Shown here one piece after another: positions 55,157 to 63,840 of a stretch of DNA of 64,000 bases. A program made the position numbers and the translations under genes. How positions within the stretch are numbered: position 1 is the first letter of the stretch; every line of letters begins with the position of its first letter. The stretch is from an uncultured Clostridia bacterium (GTDB lineage: Bacteria > Bacillota > Clostridia > Oscillospirales > Ruminococcaceae), in the NCBI GenBank assembly GCA_947586185.1, contig CANPXN010000003.1:1-64000 (forward strand). Direction: 5' to 3'. The notes beneath the pieces are model-generated. The model made no database searches. It saw nothing but the letters and a program-made list of their open reading frames with translations, and had not been told where the DNA came from.

Positions 55157-57232
55157 TTATAAATCCTTTTCATAGCCGCAGTCAGGCTTTTCGCATATAA
55201 GCTTGCCGGACTTGCCGCCTTTCTTAAATAATGTATTTCCGCATTTCGGACACTTATCCTCAACAGGCATATTCCATGTCATAAAATTACACTCCGGATA
55301 GTTGTCGCAGCCGTAAAAGCTTCTGCCCTTCTTTGATTTCTTCTGCACTATCTTATGTCCGCACAAAGGACAGCTTCCCTTTGTTTCCTGAACGATCTTC
55401 TTTGTGTTCCTGCATTCAGGGAATCCCGGACATGCAAGGAATTTTCCGAACCTACCGATCTTGATAACCATTTTTCTTCCACACTGCTCACAGACAATGT
55501 CAGTTTCCTCATCAGGAACCTTTACTCTCTTGCCCTCCATGGCTTTTTCAGCCTTTGTAAGCACATTCTCAAAATCAGTGTAAAAATCAGAAATAGTATC
55601 AACCCAGTTGACTTCCCCATGCTCCACGTTATCAAGACTTGTTTCCATTTTTGCGGTAAATTTTGCGTCAACTATATGCTTAAAATGATCCTTCATAAGG
55701 TCCGTCGTGACCTCTCCAAGGCTTGTAGGTTTAAGCTGCTTGCCCTCACGTTCAACGTAAAGACGGGACGTAATAGTCGATATTGTCGGAGCGTAGGTAC
55801 TCGGTCTTCCGATACCGTTTTCCTCCATTGTCTTTATAAGAGAAGCTTCCGTATACCTTGCCGGAGGCTGTGTAAAGTGCTGATTTCCCTCCAGAGTCTT
55901 TATCTTACAAAGATCGCCCTTTTCAAGGGGAGGCAGCATCTTATTGTTTTCCTCGTCATCGTCCTTTTTCTCCTCATAAAGAACTGTAAAGCCATCAAAC
56001 TTCACTGCATATCCCGACGCTCTGAAAATACAGCCGTTTGCTTCGATAGAAGCCGACATTGTATCCAGCAGGGCATTTGCCATCTGACTTGCAATGAACC
56101 TGTCCCACACAAGCTTATACACCTTGAACTGATCAGTAGTAAGGCTTGACTTTACTCTATCCGGTGAAAGATCCGGAATTGACGGGCGTATAGCTTCATG
56201 AGCGTCCTGAGCATTCTTTTTACTCTTAAACACTCTCGGAGATGGCGGAAGATATTCCTTTCCGTATTTTTCCTCAATACACTTAGCGGCAGCGTCCCTT
56301 GCCTCGTCAGAAATTCTCAGGCTGTCCGTTCTCATATAAGTGATAAGACCCACAGCGCCCATGCCCTCGATCTCAACGCCCTCATAAAGCTCCTGAGCTG
56401 CCTTCATTGTACGCTTTGCCTGAAAGCCAAGCCGCTTTGAAGCCTCCTGCTGAAGAGTTGAGGTGATAAACGGTGGTGCAGGCTGCTTTCTTGTAACACG
56501 CTTTTTAACCTCTGAAACATGATACTCTGCGTTTTCAAGCCTTTCAAGAATTGTATCCGACTGCTCCTTATTTGTAATTTCCACCTTTTCTCCGTCCACA
56601 GTCGCAAGCTTTGCAGCAAAGACCTTTCTGCTGTGAGAGGAGGTAAATTTAGCGTCTATGCTCCAATATTCTTGAGGTACAAAATTCTTTATTTCATTTT
56701 CTCTGTCAACAATAAGCCTTACCGCAACGGACTGAACACGTCCTGCTGAAAGTCCACGCTTGACCTTTTTCCATAGAAACGGACTGAGCTTATATCCAAC
56801 TATTCTGTCAAGAACTCTTCTTGCCTGCTGGGCGTTCACAAGGTCAAGGTCGATCTTGTGAGGATGCTCCATACCGCTTTGGACGCCTGATTTTGTAATT
56901 TCATTGAACTCGACCCTGTTGTTGTCATTAAGGTCAAGGTCCAGCATCTGAGCTATATGCCATGATATAGCCTCTCCCTCACGATCCGGGTCAGTTGCAA
57001 GATATATTTTATCGCTTTTCTTAGCGCATTTTTTCAGTTCCTTGATAACGTCCTCTTTGCCTTTCATATCCGTATACTGGGGAGCAAAGCCGTTTTCAAA
57101 ATCAATACCCATTTTCGACTTAGGCAGATCTCTTATATGACCCATTGAAGCAATGACCTCATAATCCTGCCCCAAGTATTTTTTTATTGTCTTCGCCTTA
57201 GCCGGAGACTCAACTATAACCAGATTTGACAT
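55157..57232 (-). CDS. topA: DNA topoisomerase I
   Basis: Type IA topoisomerase, 691 aa. TOPRIM start VESPAKAKTIKKYLG, DPDREGEAISWH, active Tyr in GLITYMRTDSLR and three C-terminal Cys4 zinc ribbons (CEQCGRKM, CPLCGHKI, CPKCGNTL). Confidence 0.98.
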   Translation of the reverse strand: MSNLVIVESPAKAKTIKKYLGQDYEVIASMGHIRDLPKSKMGIDFENGFAPQYTDMKGKEDVIKELKKCAKKSDKIYLATDPDREGEAISWHIAQMLDLDLNDNNRVEFNEITKSGVQSGMEHPHKIDLDLVNAQQARRVLDRIVGYKLSPFLWKKVKRGLSAGRVQSVAVRLIVDRENEIKNFVPQEYWSIDAKFTSSHSRKVFAAKLATVDGEKVEITNKEQSDTILERLENAEYHVSEVKKRVTRKQPAPPFITSTLQQEASKRLGFQAKRTMKAAQELYEGVEIEGMGAVGLITYMRTDSLRISDEARDAAAKCIEEKYGKEYLPPSPRVFKSKKNAQDAHEAIRPSIPDLSPDRVKSSLTTDQFKVYKLVWDRFIASQMANALLDTMSASIEANGCIFRASGYAVKFDGFTVLYEEKKDDDEENNKMLPPLEKGDLCKIKTLEGNQHFTQPPARYTEASLIKTMEENGIGRPSTYAPTISTITSRLYVEREGKQLKPTSLGEVTTDLMKDHFKHIVDAKFTAKMETSLDNVEHGEVNWVDTISDFYTDFENVLTKAEKAMEGKRVKVPDEETDIVCEQCGRKMVIKIGRFGKFLACPGFPECRNTKKIVQETKGSCPLCGHKIVQKKSKKGRSFYGCDNYPECNFMTWNMPVEDKCPKCGNTLFKKGGKSGKLICEKPDCGYEKDL

Positions 57233-57283
57233 ATTTATATTTAACCTCCCGGACGTATTGCCGGAAAATTCTCCTTTCCCAAG

Positions 57284-58483
57284 TTATATCAGAACAAATT
57301 TTTTGCCGAAGAGCGCTCTGACTATTCCAAGCATTTCAAGCTCGGTCAGCATGGACAATGCCTCAAAGGTATCCACGCCCAGCATATCCGATATTTCATC
57401 GGCGTGTTTTTCGCCGTCTTTCAGAAACTCCACTATTTTCATCTGTTCTTCACTGAGGCCTTCATATTCTGTATCTCTTTCATCCTTATTTTCATTTTCG
57501 GGAGCTGACGTTTTCTTTTTTTGTTTACTGTCAATTGTCTTCTTTTCCTCGTCAAATATCATTGATTTGGAAGGTTCGACCATTAGCTCCGGCGAAGATA
57601 TTTTATGAGCATACGAAGTATAATATTCATACAATATATCCAGATGACTGAACACAGGAATTGCACCCTCACGAAGATATTTTATCACTCCGGCATAGCG
57701 TTTGTCAAATATATCCGCCGGCGGTATGCAGAAAAGCTCCTTTCCCTGCTCAATTGCATGCTCAGCGGTTATAAGCGAACCGCTTCTTTCAGCGCCCTCT
57801 ATTACAAGAGTCCCGATGCCAAGTCCTGCAATGATCCTGTTTCTTATAGGAAAGTTCTTGCCGTCCGGTCTTGTACCCGGAAGAAATTCTGTGATAACCG
57901 CTCCTCTTTTGGCAACTGCGGATTTTGCTCCTGAATTAGGCTTAGGATAATCATAATCAAGACCGCAGCCTAAAACAGCAACAGTACACCCATGATTTTT
58001 AAGAGCCGCCTTGTGAGCTACGGAGTCAATACCCAGCGCAAAGCCGCTTATTATGGAAAACCCACGCTTTACAAGCTCCGAACATATTTTATCGCCCACA
58101 TCCACGCTATACTGAGATGGCTTTCTTGTTCCCACAACAGTAATGCCTATCTTAGAATTAACATTACTTAGATCACCCATACAAAACAGTACGGCAGGAG
58201 GATTATCAATATTTTTAAGCATAGGCGGATAATCCTTATGGTCATATGTAATAATGCCGTAATTCCTTTTTTCACAGTACTCAATAATACTGTCGCACTG
58301 TTCTATATGCGTAACTGAAATATTTTTCTTTTCCTTTTCCGTCAGCTTTTTAAAGCTACCGGAGCAAAGCGCCTCATAGGCGGTCTTTACATCTTCAAAC
58401 TCATCAATAATGCTCCATATCTTAGGATTTCCTGCTCCGAAAGCTATTACAAACCATATCCAGTATCTTGATAAATCACTCAA
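57284..58483 (-). CDS. dprA: DNA-processing protein DprA
   Basis: Loads RecA on incoming single-stranded DNA. 399 aa: Rossmann-like core with GTRKPSQYS, SGFALGIDSVAHKAAL and AEHAIEQGKELFCIPP. A Lys/Glu-rich linker then leads to a C-terminal winged-helix domain (HADEISDMLGVDTFEALSML). Start is a TTG at 58483, preceded by GGGAG and overlapping trmH by 8 bp. Confidence 0.95.
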   Translation of the reverse strand: MSDLSRYWIWFVIAFGAGNPKIWSIIDEFEDVKTAYEALCSGSFKKLTEKEKKNISVTHIEQCDSIIEYCEKRNYGIITYDHKDYPPMLKNIDNPPAVLFCMGDLSNVNSKIGITVVGTRKPSQYSVDVGDKICSELVKRGFSIISGFALGIDSVAHKAALKNHGCTVAVLGCGLDYDYPKPNSGAKSAVAKRGAVITEFLPGTRPDGKNFPIRNRIIAGLGIGTLVIEGAERSGSLITAEHAIEQGKELFCIPPADIFDKRYAGVIKYLREGAIPVFSHLDILYEYYTSYAHKISSPELMVEPSKSMIFDEEKKTIDSKQKKKTSAPENENKDERDTEYEGLSEEQMKIVEFLKDGEKHADEISDMLGVDTFEALSMLTELEMLGIVRALFGKKFVLI

Positions 58484-59276
58484 ATTTTTTCAGCTCCCAC
58501 ATTATTATTCCGGTTGCCATTGCGGCGTTAAGCGAATCTATATTCCCGTGCATTTTTATGGTTATCCTGCCTATGCAGCTTTCGGATATATCCTCCGGCA
58601 ATCCGTTGCCCTCGTTGCCTATAAGAACGGCTGCTCCGCCGGAAAAGTCCGCAGACTTTATATCCTCTGCGTCCTTGTCGATAACAGAAGCATAAGTCCT
58701 TATCCCGCATACGGCAAAGCTTTCAAAAACTTCATTAATATCTGCCGCCTGCAAAAGCGGCAGCCTGAATACCGAACCCATAGTTGAACGGATAACCTTA
58801 GGACTGAACACATCGCAGCTTTCGCTGAAAATAACTCCGTCGATGCCTAAAGCGTCAGCAGTACGGATTATCATTCCCGCATTTCCCGGGTCCTGAAGCT
58901 TATACAAGACAATATATTTTTTATCTTTTTTCACAAAGCTGTCAAGACTTATCTGCTCCGGCATTCTGCACTGTGCAAAAATCCCCTGAGGCTGCTCAGT
59001 GGAAGAAATATAGCTTCCAAGCTCGTCAGAAATAACGGTTACAGCCATATTATCCGCCTCATACCTTTCAAGCTCTGAGCTATATCTAAGGCATGCGCTT
59101 TCGGTTATGAATATTCTACACAAAGGCGCATTCTCTTTTAATGCGTCAAAGACTATCCTTACACCCTCAAGCACAAACATTTTAAGGCTGCTTCTCTCCT
59201 TTTTTGAGGAGGAAAGCTTTCTGTAAAGCTTTATAAGCGGATTATTCCTGGATGTTATTATTTCACCGTATTTCAT
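58476..59276 (-). CDS. TrmH/SpoU-family RNA 2'-O-methyltransferase
   Basis: 266 aa. An N-terminal L30e-like substrate-binding domain (IKLYRKLSSSKKERSS) precedes a SPOUT knot: LQDPGNAGMIIRTADALG, IGNEGNGLPEDI and GNIDSLNAAMATGIIMWE. Target RNA (23S or tRNA) cannot be read from the sequence. First gene of the long trmH-to-leuS run. Confidence 0.9.
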   Translation of the reverse strand: MKYGEIITSRNNPLIKLYRKLSSSKKERSSLKMFVLEGVRIVFDALKENAPLCRIFITESACLRYSSELERYEADNMAVTVISDELGSYISSTEQPQGIFAQCRMPEQISLDSFVKKDKKYIVLYKLQDPGNAGMIIRTADALGIDGVIFSESCDVFSPKVIRSTMGSVFRLPLLQAADINEVFESFAVCGIRTYASVIDKDAEDIKSADFSGGAAVLIGNEGNGLPEDISESCIGRITIKMHGNIDSLNAAMATGIIMWELKKFE

Positions 59277-59349
59277 ACCTGTTCTCCAAAGCTGATCTCA
59301 CTGATGAAGCAGTAAATGCCGGCTGCCTCACCCCACTATAAATTAAACG

Positions 59350-59386
59350 AAAACACGCTCATAAACTTAGGTTAAGAGCGTGTTTA
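59350..59386 (-). terminator. Terminator after rplT
   Basis: Minus strand AACACGCTC pairs with GAGCGTGTT (9 bp, 15-base loop), followed by TTCGTTT. Confidence 0.75.
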
Positions 59387-59394
59387 TATAAGCA

Positions 59395-59748
59395 TTAAAG
59401 AGCTGCCTTTGCCTTTTCTACAATTGCTGTAAAGCCTGCCGGATCGCTGATTGCGATTTCAGAAAGCATCTTACGGTTAAGTGTGATGCCAGCCTTCTTT
59501 ACACCGTTCATAAACTGAGAATAGTTAATACCATTGAGCTTGCAGGCAGCGCTGATTCTTGTTATCCAGATCTGTCTGAAATTTCTCTTTCTCTGCTTAC
59601 GTCCAGCATATGCGTAATTGCCTGATTTCATTACGGCCTGTTTAGCCATTTTAAAATGCTTGCTCTTAGCGCCCCAATAGCCCTTAGCAAGCTTGAGAGT
59701 TTTGTTTCTTCTCTTGCGAGTCATCATCGCACCCTTAACACGTGCCAT
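59395..59748 (-). CDS. rplT: 50S ribosomal protein L20
   Basis: 117 aa, basic; begins [20 protein letters not shown] and has [20 protein letters not shown]. Part of infC-rpmI-rplT; L20 is the autoregulator of this operon in Firmicutes. Confidence 0.98.
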   Translation of the reverse strand: MARVKGAMMTRKRRNKTLKLAKGYWGAKSKHFKMAKQAVMKSGNYAYAGRKQRKRNFRQIWITRISAACKLNGINYSQFMNGVKKAGITLNRKMLSEIAISDPAGFTAIVEKAKAAL

Positions 59749-59783
59749 AGTCTATACCTCCGAAATTTTATTATGTTCTGTTT

Positions 59784-59987
59784 TTACTTATAAGGAACTA
59801 ACTTCTTTACTGTTGAAGAATTTGCTGAGCTTGCAACACCTGCAACACGAGCAATTCTCTTTCTCTTAGTATCCTTCTGTGTAAGTCTATGTCTCTTGTT
59901 TGTGTGCTGATATTTTACCTTACCGTTTTTAGTCAGCTTAAAACGCTTCTTAGCGCCTGAATGAGTTTTAACTTTAACCTTTGCCAT
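59784..59987 (-). CDS. rpmI: 50S ribosomal protein L35
   Basis: 67 aa: MAKVKVKTHSGAKKRFKLTK then KRHRLTQKDTKRKR. Slightly longer than usual (64-66). Lies 18 bp after infC and 35 bp before rplT. Confidence 0.97.
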   Translation of the reverse strand: MAKVKVKTHSGAKKRFKLTKNGKVKYQHTNKRHRLTQKDTKRKRIARVAGVASSANSSTVKKLVPYK

Positions 59988-60005
59988 TCCTGGTTCCTCC
60001 TTTAT

Positions 60006-60524
60006 TTACTTCGATGCTTTCGGGGACATGAACATTACGATGCTGCGTCCCTCCATTTTAGCAGGCTTATCAACAACGCCAGCCTCTGCACAAGCTTCTT
60101 TAAATCTTTCAAGCAGCTCCTCGCCCAGCTGAGGGTGAGCAATAGCACGTTTACGAAATCTTACGGAAACCTTAATCTTATCTCCCGACTTAAGAAATTT
60201 TACAGCCTGATTAACCTTAGTATTAAAGTCATGGGTATCTATCGCTGAGAACATTCTTATTTCCTTGATCTCAACGATCTTCTGATTTTTTCTTGCTTCC
60301 TTTTCACGTTTTGCCTGTTCAAAGCAATACTTTCCATAATCTAAAATACGACATACAGGCGGTTTTGCCTGCGGAGCGATCTTTACCAAGTCAAGATCCT
60401 TGTCATATGCCATTTTCTGAGCTTCCCTGGCAGAAATAACGCCAAGCTTCTTTCCGTCAACATCAATCAGCAGAACTTCCTTATCCCTGATCTCCTCGTT
60501 GATCTGCAGTTCCTGTTTGCTAAT
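60006..60524 (-). CDS. infC: Translation initiation factor IF-3
   Basis: About 172 aa. The N-domain begins SKQELQINEEIRDKEV and continues with LGVISAREAQKMA; the C-domain includes IKEIRMFSAIDTHDF and VRFRKRAIAHPQLG. I propose the rare start ATT at 60524: GGAGG is eight bases upstream and this is where IF-3 homology begins. ATT is the known autoregulated start of infC in many bacteria. A longer ATG frame to 60602 would run through the attenuator. Confidence 0.93.
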   Translation of the reverse strand: MSKQELQINEEIRDKEVLLIDVDGKKLGVISAREAQKMAYDKDLDLVKIAPQAKPPVCRILDYGKYCFEQAKREKEARKNQKIVEIKEIRMFSAIDTHDFNTKVNQAVKFLKSGDKIKVSVRFRKRAIAHPQLGEELLERFKEACAEAGVVDKPAKMEGRSIVMFMSPKASK

Positions 60525-60548
60525 ATCCAGCACCTCCAAGCATTCATA

Positions 60549-60589
60549 TAAAAAACAAAAAATGAGCGCAGATATAACATCAGCACTCA
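60549..60589 (-). terminator. Attenuator in the infC leader
   Basis: Minus strand GAGTGC pairs with GCGCTC (one wobble) and runs into ATTTTTTGTTTTTT. It stands between promoter and infC start, suggesting premature termination as in the L20-controlled leaders of Firmicutes. Confidence 0.6.
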
Positions 60590-60687
60590 AAAAAACTAAC
60601 AACTCAGCGTTGTATTATCCTATTGACCAATACAATTTATATCACTGCATGGTGAGAACTGATTATTCTGCTTTATTTTACTAAAAA

Positions 60688-60716
60688 ATTATATACCATT
60701 TTCTTCTGATTGTCAA
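60688..60716 (-). promoter_or_regulatory. Perfect-consensus promoter for infC-rpmI-rplT
   Basis: Minus strand TTGACA (60716-60711), 17 bp, TATAAT (60693-60688). The -35 box is 6 bp past the spoIIR stop. Confidence 0.85.
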
Positions 60717-60722
60717 GTGTTT

Positions 60723-61343
60723 TCAGAAAATTTTTTTGATTTTTTCCTTAAAGCTCTTATAAATATCAACGCATCTGAATCTTATTTCATAGTCATCGGG
60801 ATTTTCAAGCATGTCCATTTCGCTGCCGTCAAAATACTCCTCCGCCCTTTCCTCATCGGAAACAGCCTCCTCTGCCGCAGGAATGCACAGAGGCGGATAC
60901 ATAACGCACCACCAGTTATGCCCCTTAGCTTCTCCGAGAGTTATTCTCACAGCATCATAGTTTCCGGCAGGCATTGTAAGCTCGCCGTATTTTCTTGCGC
61001 TAAACTCCATATTTACAAATTCAGTATTGCTGCCGTAGGAAAAGCCGTTTTCCCTTAAAACCTCCTCAGCGATTTTATTTATAGCGTCAAGCTTTTCACC
61101 GGCATTTTTCTTCATATCCTCAAGAGAAAAATTTTCTCCGAAAATCTCCTCAGAACATTCAAGAAGCCTGTCCCTGACTTTCAGCTTTACACTCTGATCC
61201 TCCGCACTGTCAGAGTTTGCAAGAATGTGCATTCTGAGCACATCCTTTTCAAGCTTGCTTACCGTTCCTGTCACCCCTGAAAAATTAGAGAAAACAACAG
61301 CTCCTATAATACCTATCAAAAATACAGCGTCCAGCTTTTTCAT
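60723..61343 (-). CDS. spoIIR: Stage II sporulation protein R
   Basis: Secreted forespore signal that activates pro-sigma-E processing. 206 aa: a hydrophobic N-terminal helix, then VLRMHILANSDSAEDQSVKL and GKGHNWW-type block KGHNWWCVMYPPLCIPA, both diagnostic. Start ATG 61343 follows GGAG. It implies an endospore-forming ancestry. It follows the DUF3048 gene by 66 bp. Confidence 0.92.
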   Translation of the reverse strand: MKKLDAVFLIGIIGAVVFSNFSGVTGTVSKLEKDVLRMHILANSDSAEDQSVKLKVRDRLLECSEEIFGENFSLEDMKKNAGEKLDAINKIAEEVLRENGFSYGSNTEFVNMEFSARKYGELTMPAGNYDAVRITLGEAKGHNWWCVMYPPLCIPAAEEAVSDEERAEEYFDGSEMDMLENPDDYEIRFRCVDIYKSFKEKIKKIF

Positions 61344-61409
61344 AACAGTCTCCATTCCGCCCAAAAGGCAATTTTTGTCTGCTTAGATTATGACCGGACG
61401 CACATAGGT

Positions 61410-62504
61410 TTATTCAATTTCTATTGAAGTTTCTTTTATTAACCCAATATAGGTCTTTCCTGCATTAAGCTTTATCTCCTCTCCGGAATCATCATATATC
61501 TTTATCGGATCGCCGTCAGATTCCTTTTTCCAGCTTATTTCCTCAGCCGCTCCCTGAGATATATAGTATCCGTCTCCGCCGTCAAGGCCTATATCCATAA
61601 GCTTTCCGTCGGAGCGCACGGATACAGAAGTGCCAAGAGCCAATACATTTTTAAATTCGAGCTGATTACCGGTAACTCCGTCAACATGAGGATTACCGGA
61701 ATGATATTTCTTATATATCTCATTTTCATCGTCATATTCAAATGTGCTGAAATAAGCCCCGGAAAAATCAAGCTTGGCAGTAAGGCATTCTTCCCCCTCC
61801 GGCTTTTCAGGAGAGTCGGGAGCGTTGAACCTGAAAGCTCCGTCCTTATTTGCATCATTGATCTCAGTACGGTAGCCAAGGTCTTCTATTGCCCCAGGTA
61901 TCTCCGAGCCTTTAAGATAACCGGTATGCTCTGTGGCATAGCTCTGTGCTCTCTGCTGATCCCTCTGAAAAACACTTCCATAGCCAAGAGAGGCTTCGTT
62001 TCCATCAAGGCGATCTATCCCAAGACTGTTAAGGGTGTCCATTGCAATAGTCTTGTCGCTTCCCCAATGGCAGTAAAAAGCGTCCATACCATATGCTATT
62101 TTAGGATAATAATAACGGCAACTTCTCACGGAGCATATGTTCGGCATATTGGTATAATCTGCGTACACAGCCATAAGTCTTGTAATACCGCCCTCAACAG
62201 GGAGTTCATAAATTATATCAGCTTCGTCGATTCCATACTGAGGGAGAGCCGCCTTAATATTGCTGACCATAACTGCTGCCGGACGCTTTCCCACTGCGTC
62301 TTCATTATAGCCGTATTCTCCTGTCAACGGATTCATTATCTTATTTTGGCTTTGCTCCTCTGCTTTGCTTTCAGCTCCCTCGTCAGTTTCCTCCTGAGCA
62401 GAAGTGCTGCTTTCGTTTTCAGAAACGCCCTGTTCTATTTTCGAGCATGCTGTAAAACCGATGCATAGCACAGCCAAAGCAGCAAAAATTCTAAGCTTTT
62501 TCAT
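61410..62504 (-). CDS. DUF3048 (YerB-like) lipoprotein
   Basis: 364 aa. Lipoprotein signal ending FTAC with C20 as anchor, then a Ser/Glu-rich spacer. The DUF3048 body shows NPLTGEYGYNEDAVGKRPAAVMVSN, GIDEADIIYELPVEGGITRL and the C-terminal YYISQGAAEEISWKKE, with FDFSGAY-like LDFSGAYFS. Function unknown; an extracellular role near the wall is likely. It is probably in one operon with spoIIR. Confidence 0.88.
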   Translation of the reverse strand: MKKLRIFAALAVLCIGFTACSKIEQGVSENESSTSAQEETDEGAESKAEEQSQNKIMNPLTGEYGYNEDAVGKRPAAVMVSNIKAALPQYGIDEADIIYELPVEGGITRLMAVYADYTNMPNICSVRSCRYYYPKIAYGMDAFYCHWGSDKTIAMDTLNSLGIDRLDGNEASLGYGSVFQRDQQRAQSYATEHTGYLKGSEIPGAIEDLGYRTEINDANKDGAFRFNAPDSPEKPEGEECLTAKLDFSGAYFSTFEYDDENEIYKKYHSGNPHVDGVTGNQLEFKNVLALGTSVSVRSDGKLMDIGLDGGDGYYISQGAAEEISWKKESDGDPIKIYDDSGEEIKLNAGKTYIGLIKETSIEIE

Positions 62505-62727
62505 TTTTATAACTTTCTCCTCTAATTTTTACATTAATTTTTTAATTATACCTTATTTTTATTAAAATTTTATTAACTAAATATTAATAAAACATGAACA
62601 ACATATAACGTCCCATTAAACGTCACAGCGTCATATAAAGACATTTTTATTTGGATATCCTGCCGAACAATAGTTACATGTAATTATTTTATGCCGTAAA
62701 TTGCGATAATTTCCATGCTGCAAGATA

Positions 62728-62756
62728 TTTACATTTGTTTCTAATGGATTTAGAAT
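62728..62756 (+). promoter_or_regulatory. Probable sigma-A promoter for the LRR gene
   Basis: TTTACA (62728-62733), 17 bp, TAGAAT (62751-62756), 39 bp before the ATG. The rest of the 291-bp gap 62505-62795 is A/T-rich and shows nothing else recognisable. Confidence 0.5.
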
Positions 62757-62795
62757 ATTTTCATCTAAAAATAAAACATAATACAGGAGACAAAA

Positions 62796-63692
62796 ATGAA
62801 AAATCTTAAATTATTAATATCAACCCTAACCGCAGCCGCTACGATCTTGATATCGCCGATCTTTTACGGATCAGCAGAAACCTATGGAGGAAAGCTACAG
62901 TACATAACTTCCGAAGACGGCATTATCATTACCGGAGCTGTAAACAACCCAGAAGTCCTTGACATTCCGTCAAAAATAAACGGTAAAAAGGTCATAGAAA
63001 TAAGAGAAAACGCCTTTTTCAAATGCAGAACACTGGAAAGTATAAAAATACCGGAAACCGTAGAAAGACTTGGCCATCATGCTTTTTACGGATGTACAGC
63101 GTTAAAATCAGCCACAATTGAAAGCGAGTTAAGTAAAATCGAAAACGGATGCTTCTACGGCTGTTCTTCACTTAAAAGCCTTGACCTTCCGGACAGCGTA
63201 ACAGAAATTGAGGACTATAGTCTTTTCGGATGCAGCAGGCTTGAAAGAATAAAGCTTCCAAAAAGCATAGTGAATATAGGTCAGTATTCCTTTTCCGGAT
63301 GCAGCGCTCTTGAAAGTATCATTATTCCGGACGGAACGCTTAATATCGGGGATTATGCCTTTTTCCGCTGCGACAGGCTCGACAATGCAATAATACCTGA
63401 TACAGTAATGTCAATGGGGAAATTTTCTTTTGGATTTACCGGAGGCCCTAAGCTTTCGGCAGTGCAGAGCTTTACAATTACCGGCTCAGAGAAAAGCAAT
63501 GCTAAAATATATGCCGACAAAAATTCTCTACGCTTTTCCGATATTGAAAGCACGCCAAAACCGCATAGGGAAATAAATTTCAGCAGGATCATAAAATATG
63601 CCATGATCGCTCTGTCAGTGGTATTTTCAGCTTTATTTTTGAAGCTTGGCATTGATAGCATGACAGTATCAAAAAGGGTACGCAACTATTAA
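62796..63692 (+). CDS. BspA-like leucine-rich-repeat surface protein
   Basis: 298 aa. Signal peptide (about 1-29, ends GSAE). Six or so LRR_5 repeats of the BspA type follow, each with an 'AF-C-L-I-P' pattern: ENAFFKCRTLESIKIPETVE, HAFYGCTALKS, CFYGCSSLKSLDLPDSV, YSFSGCSALESIIIPDG, YAFFRCDRLDNAIIPDTV. A C-terminal hydrophobic helix (IIKYAMIALSVVFSALFL) and a short basic tail anchor it in the membrane. GGAG precedes the ATG. An adhesive or binding role is inferred. Confidence 0.85.
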   Translation: MKNLKLLISTLTAAATILISPIFYGSAETYGGKLQYITSEDGIIITGAVNNPEVLDIPSKINGKKVIEIRENAFFKCRTLESIKIPETVERLGHHAFYGCTALKSATIESELSKIENGCFYGCSSLKSLDLPDSVTEIEDYSLFGCSRLERIKLPKSIVNIGQYSFSGCSALESIIIPDGTLNIGDYAFFRCDRLDNAIIPDTVMSMGKFSFGFTGGPKLSAVQSFTITGSEKSNAKIYADKNSLRFSDIESTPKPHREINFSRIIKYAMIALSVVFSALFLKLGIDSMTVSKRVRNY

Positions 63693-63788
63693 ACGTATCC
63701 TTATATATTCGCTCCCAAGGGCGATCCCTTCGGTCGGATATTTTTCAGTTATTACCTCTGGTAACAAGAAAAAAGGCTCTTTAAACAA

Positions 63789-63837
63789 AAATATTGCTCC
63801 ACCAATTTGGCATGGCATAATTGGTGGAGCAATATTT
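63789..63837 (-). terminator. Terminator of the partial gene at the right edge
   Basis: AAATATTGCTCCACCAATT is a perfect 19-bp complement of AATTGGTGGAGCAATATTT around an 11-base loop, with T-rich sequence on the minus strand. Confidence 0.9.
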
Positions 63838-63840
63838 ATA

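Noticed and set aside
60525-60602. N-terminal extension of IF-3 up to 60602
   Set aside because: The extension is hydrophobic, unlike IF-3, and overlaps the attenuator hairpin; the ATT start after GGAGG fits better.
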